Origin: Spirochaetales bacterium
Lineage (GTDB): Bacteria > Spirochaetota > Spirochaetia > ARS1246
Assembly: GCA_016930115.1 (NCBI GenBank)
Contig: JAFGHN010000176.1
Location: 1 to 5,002, forward strand
DNA: 5,002 nt
Direction of reading: 5' to 3'
The translations under genes were made by a program, and so were the position numbers. A model generated the notes under the pieces. It did not search any database and had not been told where the DNA came from. It worked only from the letters and a program-made list of their open reading frames with translations. Each line of letters opens with the position of its first letter. The first letter of the stretch is position 1. Of the stretch, positions 1-5,002 are shown piece by piece.

Positions 1-1221
1 GAAAGACTTCCCATGGTCTTCAGGATCTCGGCTTTGTTGAAAAGGGTCGTTAATGCGTCTGATCTTCAGAATGCAGTTGACCAGATGATGCCGAGGTTCC
101 CCTATTACACGGTGCGTTTACGGTCCGGTTTCTTCTGGCACTACCTCGAGGAGAATCCGGCAAGAGTGCTGGTGCGTCCCGAAACAGACTCGCCCTGTAA
201 AGTGCTGCCTGACGATGACGGTAACGGTTACCTGTTCAGGATACAGGCATACAAACGACGTATCGCTGTTGAGTTTTCTCATATCCTGACAGACGGAACC
301 GGCGCGCTGGTATTTCTGAAAAGTCTTGTGGCCAGGTATCTGGAAATTCGCGGCTGTCCGGCGGAAAACTCGGAAGGGATCCTCAGATATGATGAAACGC
401 CGGATCCGGAAGAGTTCGAGGACGCCTATGCGAGGTACAACAGCGGCACCGCTCCCAAACCGGAGAGGCTCGAGAAAGCGTTTAGGCTCCCGTATCCGCT
501 TCAAACCGTTCATCGCTATACCTGCCTGACGGGAGAGTGCTCCTCTGAGGCGGTAGTGCGGCTGGCAAAGGAACGGAACGTCTCGGTGACGGAGTACCTG
601 GCCGGCGTCTACCTTCTGGTATTGCAGGACATCTTTCGTGATTTGCCTGAACATGCAAGGCGGAAGTCGAAGAAGACGCTTCGCGTTCAGATCCCCATTA
701 ACCTCCGCAAATTGTACCCGACCAAGACGATGCGCAATTTCACGCTGTTTATTACGCCGGGAATCGATCTTCGACTGGGGTGGTACGATCTTGACGATAT
801 CATACGCATCGTCCACGCATATATGCAGAACGAAACGGACGTCCGCCATATCGCTAGACAGCTTGCCCGTAATCAAAACCCGGAACGAAACCTGCTCATC
901 CGCTCAATGCCGTCGTTTGTAAAAGATCTCCTTCTGCATACGAGGTACACCAATTGGGGTCCCACACAGTACTCCGGCGTGCTGACCAATCTCGGAAAAA
1001 TACAGATGCCTCACTCTCTTGCCGCGAAAATAGAATCATTTACCTTTGTGCCGCCTCCCGGAAGGGAGCTGCGCGTTCACGGCGCGGTGACGACTTTCGG
1101 TGACAGGATGAGGATCACTTTCGGGAATGTAACAGATGTGGCGGAGCTTCAGCGCCGCTTTTTCAGTTTCCTTGTTGAAAACGGGGTTCATGTTAAGGTA
1201 TACAGGTATGAGGATGTGTGA
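1..1221 (+). CDS. Condensation-fold acyltransferase, alcohol O-acetyltransferase-like (5' end outside the window)
   Basis: Likely transfers an acyl group from a CoA or carrier donor to an alcohol or similar acceptor; the real substrate cannot be read from the sequence. The key signature is SHILTDG, counted as residues 89-95 from the ATG at 13. It matches the HxxxDG active-site motif of the chloramphenicol acetyltransferase/condensation-domain superfamily, with H90 as the presumed general base. The segment PRFPYYTVRLRSGFFWHYLE (27-46) is typical of the alcohol acetyltransferase-like branch, and a TNLGKI stretch occurs in the C-terminal half. The reading frame is open to base 1 with no stop upstream of the ATG at 13. 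Family members as I know them carry about 20-30 more N-terminal residues (a WY..LDNAA-like segment), so the true start is probably outside the window. No signal peptide or membrane helix is seen. The stop codon abuts the start of the next gene, indicating one operon. Confident of the fold, unsure of the substrate. Confidence 0.85.
   Translation, partial: ERLPMVFRISALLKRVVNASDLQNAVDQMMPRFPYYTVRLRSGFFWHYLEENPARVLVRPETDSPCKVLPDDDGNGYLFRIQAYKRRIAVEFSHILTDGTGALVFLKSLVARYLEIRGCPAENSEGILRYDETPDPEEFEDAYARYNSGTAPKPERLEKAFRLPYPLQTVHRYTCLTGECSSEAVVRLAKERNVSVTEYLAGVYLLVLQDIFRDLPEHARRKSKKTLRVQIPINLRKLYPTKTMRNFTLFITPGIDLRLGWYDLDDIIRIVHAYMQNETDVRHIARQLARNQNPERNLLIRSMPSFVKDLLLHTRYTNWGPTQYSGVLTNLGKIQMPHSLAAKIESFTFVPPPGRELRVHGAVTTFGDRMRITFGNVTDVAELQRRFFSFLVENGVHVKVYRYEDV
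1210..1214 (+). promoter_or_regulatory. Ribosome binding site of the zinc-ribbon membrane protein gene
   Basis: GAGGA sits 7 bases before the ATG at 1222, inside the last codons of the acyltransferase gene. It supports this start and fits translational coupling, since the upstream stop (1219-1221) and this start codon are directly adjacent. Confidence 0.6.
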
Positions 1222-1935
1222 ATGGCCATTTGCGAAAAATGCGGTGTGGAAATTGATGACTGTGCGCAAAAATGTCCCCTGTGCGGCCTTGCTCTGAAAC
1301 GCGGCGAAAGGAACACCGAACCTGTCAACGTTCAACTTATGCCCGAGTTCGCCGACCAGATAAGGCCGCTGAGCGTGAAACAGCGCGCACGCCTTGTCTG
1401 GGAAATTTCTTCCCTCATGTTTTTCTCCGCCGTTATCGTGGTGATTTTTTTCGATTTCATCGTCAACAAGCGAATCACCTGGTCAGTTTTCCCCATTATC
1501 GCCACCGGCTCGGCCTGGATTCTTTCGAGCCTGATCAGTTTCTTTTACAGGTTTCCGTTGGTGCTCTTTCTTGGAGCCTATATCGATTCACTCATTTTTC
1601 TTTTTCTCATCGATATCGCCTCACAGAGACTTCCCTGGTTCGTGGAGCTTGGATTGCCGATCTCATCCTGTTTTTTTCTCCTGGTTGGAGCGCTTTGCTT
1701 TGTCGTGTTTCGGATAAACAGGCGCGGCTTGAACATACCCGCATTCATTGTTTTCGCTATCGGGCTTTTCACCGTCGGTATCGAGGCGACCCTGGACTGG
1801 TACCTCTTCCGCTCGGTTGGGTTGAGCTGGTCCGCCCTGGTGCTTGTTTCGGTGACCCCCGTGGCGGGTATCCTGTTGTTTGTTCATTACAGGCTGCGCA
1901 AGTATGTCGACCTGAAGCGTTTCTTTCACCTGTGA
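1222..1935 (+). CDS. DUF6320-like zinc-ribbon polytopic membrane protein
   Basis: Function unknown. The first 25 residues form a zinc ribbon: C4xxC7, then C18PLC21 (spacing CxxC-x10-CxxC), with an additional C14. A charged linker (about 25-58) leads into roughly six hydrophobic segments, near 61-80, 87-107, 112-131, 146-164, 171-190 and 203-222. The protein ends in a basic, aromatic tail (RLRKYVDLKRFFHL). This matches what I recall of DUF6320 proteins, which often sit directly beside an alcohol acetyltransferase-like gene, exactly as here. The ATG at 1222 immediately follows the upstream stop and has a GAGGA ribosome site. By inference it is the membrane partner of the acyltransferase, anchoring it or handling a lipid or alcohol substrate, with the zinc ribbon in the cytoplasm. 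Length (237 aa) appears complete. The family call is likely; any biochemical role is unproven. Confidence 0.82.
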   Translation: MAICEKCGVEIDDCAQKCPLCGLALKRGERNTEPVNVQLMPEFADQIRPLSVKQRARLVWEISSLMFFSAVIVVIFFDFIVNKRITWSVFPIIATGSAWILSSLISFFYRFPLVLFLGAYIDSLIFLFLIDIASQRLPWFVELGLPISSCFFLLVGALCFVVFRINRRGLNIPAFIVFAIGLFTVGIEATLDWYLFRSVGLSWSALVLVSVTPVAGILLFVHYRLRKYVDLKRFFHL

Positions 1936-1975
1936 GAGCGCCGTAAAAAACTGCAACACGCATTTGTGCTGGGCA

Positions 1976-1984
1976 TGCTACACT
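1976..1984 (+). promoter_or_regulatory. Possible extended -10 promoter element for the cyclase gene
   Basis: TGCTACACT lies in the 62-base gap (1936-1997) before the cyclase. It reads as an extended -10 (TGn followed by TACACT, 4 of 6 matches to TATAAT). No convincing -35 box occurs at 16-18 bases upstream. Transcription would begin around 1991, leaving a leader of only about 7 bases before the ATG at 1998. Seen only as a sequence match. Confidence 0.3.
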
Positions 1985-1997
1985 GACACCGAACACT

Positions 1998-2990
1998 ATG
2001 GCGGAGCGTCGCGGCGAACATCTCGACCTTGCAGATCTCCTTGGCGAGATCGAGCTTCTGAAAGAGGAGCTTCACGATCTCCGTGTGCTGTACGAGAACA
2101 CCGTTGAACACAGCACTACTATAGAGAACGCCCTCGAAGACAAGAATCGGCACATTAACAACCTCATCACCTCAATGAAAATGTACCTCTCTTCGCAGTT
2201 GTACAACTCGATCATGAAGGGAACGCTGGATCCCAAGCTCAGCTACAAAAGGAAGAAGCTCACCATGTTCTTCTCGGACATCGAGGGGTTCACCCGGGTC
2301 ACGGATATGATCGAGCCGGAAACCCTCTCGGGGCTGCTCAACGAGTACCTGACGGTGATGTCGGATATCGCGGTGATGTACGGCGGGACCATCGACAAGT
2401 TCATAGGCGACGCGATTGTAGTCTTCTTTGGTGATCCCGAGTTTGTGGATGACGAGACTCACGCCCGTCAGTGCGTTCGTATGGCCGTAGAGATGCTCGA
2501 CAGGATAAAAATCTTGAGCAAACACTGGTCGGACGCCGGATCGCCGAACGGCCTGGGCGTCCGGATGGGGATAAACACCGGGTTCTGTACGGTGGGGAAT
2601 TTCGGATCTGAGACCAGGATGGATTACACAATCATCGGCGGCCAGGTCAATATCGCCGCCAGGCTTGAAAGGGTGGCGGAAAGGAACTCGATCTACATCA
2701 GCGAGACAACTTACGCCTTTGTGAAGAATATTGTGAGAGTTGATGAGAAGATGCGGATCAGGGTAAAGGGCGTGCATTACCCCATCGGCGTTTACAAGGT
2801 CCTGGGCATGAAAGATTCGAACCAGGTAATTGAAGGTCTGCTGGATAAAAGCGATTCAGGCTTCACCCTCCAGCCCGTTTCGTTTGATGCCGGCATGGAT
2901 AGCCAGGCATATAGGGATGGGCTCATCCTGGTGCTGGAAGAGGCGCTCAGAATCTTGAAAAAGGCGCGCCGCAAGCCTACAGAATTGTGA
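1998..2990 (+). CDS. Class III adenylate cyclase with N-terminal coiled coil
   Basis: Predicted to convert ATP to cyclic AMP in the cytoplasm. Residues about 8-60 are a charged heptad-like coiled coil, a likely dimer or signalling helix. The catalytic domain spans about 85-270. Metal-binding aspartates are D94 in FFSDIEGFT and D138 in DKFIGDAIVVFFGD. K134 and T211 (in DYTIIGG) occupy the adenine-recognition positions, a Lys/Thr pair typical of bacterial class IIIb enzymes. N218 and R222 in VNIAAR are the transition-state residues. Nothing catalytic is missing, so activity as a homodimer is expected. A 60-residue tail (271-330) with a basic C-terminal helix has no domain I recognise. There is no membrane segment or sensor domain, so input must come through the coiled coil, the tail or a partner. 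The ATG at 1998 lacks a clear Shine-Dalgarno; an in-frame stop at 1944 and no ATG or GTG in between make it the best start. Its last 14 bases overlap the convergent STAS gene. Confidence 0.92.
   Translation: MAERRGEHLDLADLLGEIELLKEELHDLRVLYENTVEHSTTIENALEDKNRHINNLITSMKMYLSSQLYNSIMKGTLDPKLSYKRKKLTMFFSDIEGFTRVTDMIEPETLSGLLNEYLTVMSDIAVMYGGTIDKFIGDAIVVFFGDPEFVDDETHARQCVRMAVEMLDRIKILSKHWSDAGSPNGLGVRMGINTGFCTVGNFGSETRMDYTIIGGQVNIAARLERVAERNSIYISETTYAFVKNIVRVDEKMRIRVKGVHYPIGVYKVLGMKDSNQVIEGLLDKSDSGFTLQPVSFDAGMDSQAYRDGLILVLEEALRILKKARRKPTEL
2958..2978 (-). terminator. Candidate intrinsic terminator of the partner-switching operon
   Basis: On the minus strand, beginning within the stop codon of the STAS gene, AGGC pairs with GCCT. 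An inner GC/GC pair gives about six base pairs with a 2-base bulge and a 3-base loop, and a run of five T (the first closes the stem) follows directly. The element lies inside the final codons of the opposing cyclase gene (encoding KKARRKP), so both uses share the same bases. The stem is short, so confidence is moderate to low. Confidence 0.35.
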
Positions 2991-3318
2991 TTTCAACCTG
3001 TTCGTAAAGACGCTGGAAATTCTTCAGCGATTTCGACTGCCAGGTGACTTCGTTGCTTCCCACTATCGCGACAGGTTTGCCGATCTTACGCATCTCGATG
3101 ATGAACAGGCTTATCGCCGAGATACCGGAGCTGTTGAGAAATATGAGATCCCTCATGTTCATGGTGAGTTTCCCCTCGCGCCAGGAAGCCGCCTCCAGTA
3201 ACAGATCAAAGATGGGTTGGTACTGCTCACGTCCTTGCAGCCGCAGTGTGCCCGCCAGCGTCACCGTGGAATCCTCTTTGTTTGCCGCAACCGTATATGC
3301 ATCTGTCTGTATGGTCAT
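2977..3318 (-). CDS. STAS-fold anti-sigma-factor-antagonist-like protein (slr1659-type)
   Basis: Small 113-residue soluble protein, predicted phosphorylatable output element of a partner switch. The N-terminal half holds alternating strands and a helix (TVTLAGTLRLQGREQYQPIF, 18-37). The centre reads LIFLNSSGISAISLF (58-72), which aligns with the conserved D-S-S-G loop of SpoIIAA-type antagonists. S63 is the expected phosphorylation site, and the preceding Asp is Asn62 here. The rest follows the STAS helix-strand pattern (KPVAIVGSN, 81-89). This matches the family named after Synechocystis slr1659 as I remember it. It is the last gene of the operon. Its ATG overlaps the stop of the kinase gene by four bases (ATGA), and a strong ribosome site precedes it. 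Its 3' end overlaps the cyclase gene tail to tail by 14 bases. The target it binds when dephosphorylated is unknown; no sigma factor is visible in the window. Confidence 0.85.
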   Translation of the reverse strand: MTIQTDAYTVAANKEDSTVTLAGTLRLQGREQYQPIFDLLLEAASWREGKLTMNMRDLIFLNSSGISAISLFIIEMRKIGKPVAIVGSNEVTWQSKSLKNFQRLYEQVEITIL

Positions 3319-3878
3319 TGTTGCTTCCTCAGGTCGTCAAAATCGAGTTTGGCAGTGACCGCAACATGGGTGCCGTGCCGGTCATCTGTATAGAAACTAA
3401 AGCTCAACCCCGCGCAATAGTCTTTCTTTATCAGGATTAAACCGATTCCGGAACTGTTCGGATCCTTCAGGTTTTCGTGCATCCTTTTTACGTAGAGCTC
3501 ATCGAGATCTTTCTCGGATATCTCCCTGCAAACGGCAACAAAAGCATCCTGTCTGTGTTTCGGAAGACAATTGTCCGCCTGGATGAGCATCTCTTCTTTT
3601 CGCTTCTTGATCGTAATTATCACGGGCATGGAATTGTTACGGGAGAACTTGACCGCGTTCTCGATAAGCTCATTCACAACCGTTGAGATGAGATTTCGAG
3701 CTTCCGGCCCGGGGAAGTTATGGCCGTAGTAATCCGCCACGAAATTGGAGAGCAAGCTCCCGCGCTCCCAGCTGTCGAAAAAATCCAACGGCAGGAAAGT
3801 GACTGAAAAGAGATTGTCGATATCGTTGTGAAAATCGATGTTGTCACCGATATGAAGAATCTTTCCGGAAGCTTGCAT
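3315..3878 (-). CDS. HATPase-fold serine kinase/anti-sigma-factor-like regulator (slr1658-type)
   Basis: Predicted cytoplasmic GHKL-type ATPase that phosphorylates or binds the STAS protein encoded next to it. The N box is VVNELIENAVKFS (67-79), with E70 and N74 placed for Mg-ATP binding. The G1 position is ADNCLP (101-106), where D102 is kept but the usual DxGxG glycines are absent. The G2-like ATP-lid segment is SSGIGLILIKK (142-152). A C-terminal strand pair (LSFSFYTDDRHGTHVAVTAK) completes the fold. The roughly 60 residues before the N box and the overall 187-aa length agree with the slr1658 family as I know it, and are longer than SpoIIAB or RsbW (about 145-160 aa). There is no His phosphoacceptor domain, so it is not a sensor histidine kinase. 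Start ATG at 3878 is 2 bases after the phosphatase stop, preceded by GAGGAAG. Kinase activity is inferred from context; a pure binding role is possible given the altered G1 box. Confidence 0.85.
   Translation of the reverse strand: MQASGKILHIGDNIDFHNDIDNLFSVTFLPLDFFDSWERGSLLSNFVADYYGHNFPGPEARNLISTVVNELIENAVKFSRNNSMPVIITIKKRKEEMLIQADNCLPKHRQDAFVAVCREISEKDLDELYVKRMHENLKDPNSSGIGLILIKKDYCAGLSFSFYTDDRHGTHVAVTAKLDFDDLRKQQ
3324..3330 (-). promoter_or_regulatory. Ribosome binding site of the STAS-domain gene
   Basis: GAGGAAG on the minus strand ends 5 bases before the ATG at 3318, within the end of the kinase gene. With the ATGA stop-start overlap it fixes the start and suggests coupled translation, keeping kinase and substrate in balanced amounts. 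Confidence 0.7.
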
Positions 3879-3880
3879 GG

Positions 3881-5002
3881 CTACTTCTTCCTCAGGACCA
3901 TGACGGAAATATCGTCGTAAATCCTGAAATTATCGATATGGCGCCGGCAGCCTTCAATTATCGCGTCTTTTAGCTGCTCCGCTTCGGCGCCGAGCAGCGG
4001 TTTCACCGCCTTTATGATACCTTCGCTGCCGAAGAACTCATTTCTGCTGTTTACGGCCTCAGTGACCCCGTCTGTATACAGCACCAGGACGTCCCCGGTC
4101 TCCAGGGAAAACGGAAGAACATCGAGATACTTGTCGACTTTTTCGTCCAGCCCGGCGAACATGCCGTACTCCAGCGAGGAAATATCCTCGATGCGTCCGT
4201 CGCTTCTGAAAATAAACAGCGATTCATGTTGCCCGGTGAGAACAAATTCGCCTTTGCCGAGATACCGGATGATAAGGAGGGACATGATCCGGTGGTCTTC
4301 CGTCTTGAGCCTGAATTCGTAGAGAAGCTTGTTGATGACTTCATAAATCCGCCGGATGTCTTCTCTCTCAATTGAGCTGAGGGCCCGCAACGCCGTGTGC
4401 ACCATCATCATAATAAGGCCCGAATGCAGCCCGTGATCGGTTACGTCCCCCATCGATATCATGCCGCCCTCTTCGAAGGTGATGGTGTCGTAGTAGTCGC
4501 CTCCCACTTCGGTCGCGGGAATCATCTGGCAGGCGATGTCCAGATCAGGGAAATTCCGGTAGTCGATTTTCCTTGGAAGTACGATAGACTGGATGTGTTG
4601 TGCAATCTGCAGCTCATGGGTGAGCCTCAAGTTTTCGTCCTGGAGCTGCTCGTTCAAGGCGGCGATCTGCGTATTTGCGTTCTGCAATCTCGTTCTGAAG
4701 TAGAACTCGCGTATCCGTATGCGCTGTATCCCGATTTTCAACATGAGCGTCACAAAGCTCGCACTGTTGATATTGACCAGCACCTGCTGAAAATCGACGT
4801 CTGCGGCGAAGCCGCTGCCGAAGTAGGCGGTGAGATACACCGCGTCTGTGAGTATGACTACGACCAGAGAGTACAGTATCGGTAGCGGGTAGACGCCGCA
4901 AAAGATGACGTTTACGAAAATCCAGGCAATCAGATCGGACGGATGGTTATTGGTGACGGCCGTCATATAGCTCATCATGAAGCCGGCGCCCAGGAAGACG
5001 AA
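3881..5002 (-). CDS. Membrane-anchored SpoIIE/PP2C-type serine phosphatase (5' end outside the window)
   Basis: Predicted to dephosphorylate the STAS partner in response to a signal sensed at the membrane. Residues are counted from the ATG at 4978. The N-terminal part holds hydrophobic helices near 15-30, 32-54 and 68-84. A coiled coil (about 97-132) ends in AQHIQSIVLPRK, the usual linker of SpoIIE-family phosphatases. The catalytic domain (about 145-364) shows EVGGDYYD (D161), GDVTDHGLHSG (D178), YTDGVTEA (D303) and DDIS (D355, D356), the metal-binding acidic set of PPM/PP2C enzymes. The frame stays open from 4978 to the window edge and encodes more hydrophobic residues (FVFLGAGF). The start is therefore probably outside the window, and ATG 4978 would fall inside a membrane helix. 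It is the first of the three switch genes seen; its stop is 2 bases from the HATPase start. The membrane part resembles no sensor domain I can name. Confidence 0.92.
   Translation of the reverse strand, partial: FVFLGAGFMMSYMTAVTNNHPSDLIAWIFVNVIFCGVYPLPILYSLVVVILTDAVYLTAYFGSGFAADVDFQQVLVNINSASFVTLMLKIGIQRIRIREFYFRTRLQNANTQIAALNEQLQDENLRLTHELQIAQHIQSIVLPRKIDYRNFPDLDIACQMIPATEVGGDYYDTITFEEGGMISMGDVTDHGLHSGLIMMMVHTALRALSSIEREDIRRIYEVINKLLYEFRLKTEDHRIMSLLIIRYLGKGEFVLTGQHESLFIFRSDGRIEDISSLEYGMFAGLDEKVDKYLDVLPFSLETGDVLVLYTDGVTEAVNSRNEFFGSEGIIKAVKPLLGAEAEQLKDAIIEGCRRHIDNFRIYDDISVMVLRKK
3887..3893 (-). promoter_or_regulatory. Ribosome binding site of the HATPase gene
   Basis: GAGGAAG on the minus strand lies 8 bases before the ATG at 3878, inside the last codons of the phosphatase gene. 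It is the same heptamer as that used by the following STAS gene, at slightly wider spacing. Confidence 0.6.

Noticed and set aside
118..876. 252-codon open frame on the minus strand opposite the acyltransferase
   Set aside because: It lies wholly within a well-supported gene, has no recognisable domain or hydrophobic pattern, and reads like the antisense of a coding sequence.
1221..1230. Perfect 10-base palindrome AATGGCCATT at the start of the DUF6320-like gene
   Set aside because: Covers the start codon and the first two codons after it, is too short for a stable hairpin, and has no second copy nearby to suggest an operator.
1272..1946. 224-codon plus-strand open frame shifted within the DUF6320-like gene
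   Set aside because: Its product is rich in Arg, Ser and Pro without domain features, while the overlapping frame has a zinc ribbon and six membrane helices.
1945..1971. Imperfect hairpin (CAACAC/GTGCTG arms) beside an A run, which could act as a minus-strand terminator
   Set aside because: The stem has a mismatch and only five pairs, and no minus-strand gene ends near it.
2172..2777. 201-codon minus-strand open frame opposite the cyclase
   Set aside because: His/Arg/Pro-rich shadow of the cyclase catalytic domain with no motif; the plus-strand frame holds all cyclase signature residues.
2983..3000. TGTGA half-site that might suggest a cAMP-receptor-protein operator near the cyclase
   Set aside because: It is formed by the cyclase stop-codon region, lacks the matching TCACA half at the right spacing, and is at the 3' end rather than near a promoter.
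4397..4885. 162-codon plus-strand open frame opposite the phosphatase
   Set aside because: Entirely inside the SpoIIE-type phosphatase gene; starts with a chance His run and shows no family signature.

Overview
The window carries six protein-coding genes packed almost end to end, with no RNA gene, mobile element, CRISPR array or long non-coding stretch. The two edge genes (1-1221 and 3881-5002) are probably cut by the window. Base composition is close to balanced by eye. Host assignment is an inference: the acyltransferase/zinc-ribbon membrane pair is best known to me from Firmicutes and spirochaetes, and the slr1658/slr1659-type switch genes from cyanobacteria, spirochaetes and some deltaproteobacteria. 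Spirochaetota fits both best, but with modest confidence.

Left part, plus strand (1-1935): the end of a condensation-fold acyltransferase of the alcohol O-acetyltransferase kind (HxxxDG motif) is followed, with its stop codon directly abutting the next start codon, by a DUF6320-like protein with an N-terminal zinc ribbon and about six membrane helices. The two look co-translated and probably form a membrane-associated acyl-transfer unit of unknown substrate.

Middle, plus strand (1998-2990): after a 62-base gap holding a possible extended -10 promoter comes a soluble class III nucleotide cyclase. It has an N-terminal coiled coil and all the catalytic residues expected of an adenylate cyclase.

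Right part, minus strand (5002 down to 2977): a tight operon reads, in transcription order, membrane-anchored SpoIIE/PP2C-type serine phosphatase, HATPase-fold regulator/kinase (slr1658-like), and STAS-fold anti-sigma-antagonist-like protein (slr1659-like). The gaps are +2 and -4 bases. This is a complete partner-switching set: the kinase would phosphorylate the STAS protein on a serine, the phosphatase would reverse it in response to a membrane signal, and the STAS state would decide which partner is bound. The operon converges on the cyclase gene and overlaps its 3' end by 14 bp, so the switch and cAMP synthesis may be functionally or transcriptionally linked. That link is inference; the gene identities are well supported by motifs.
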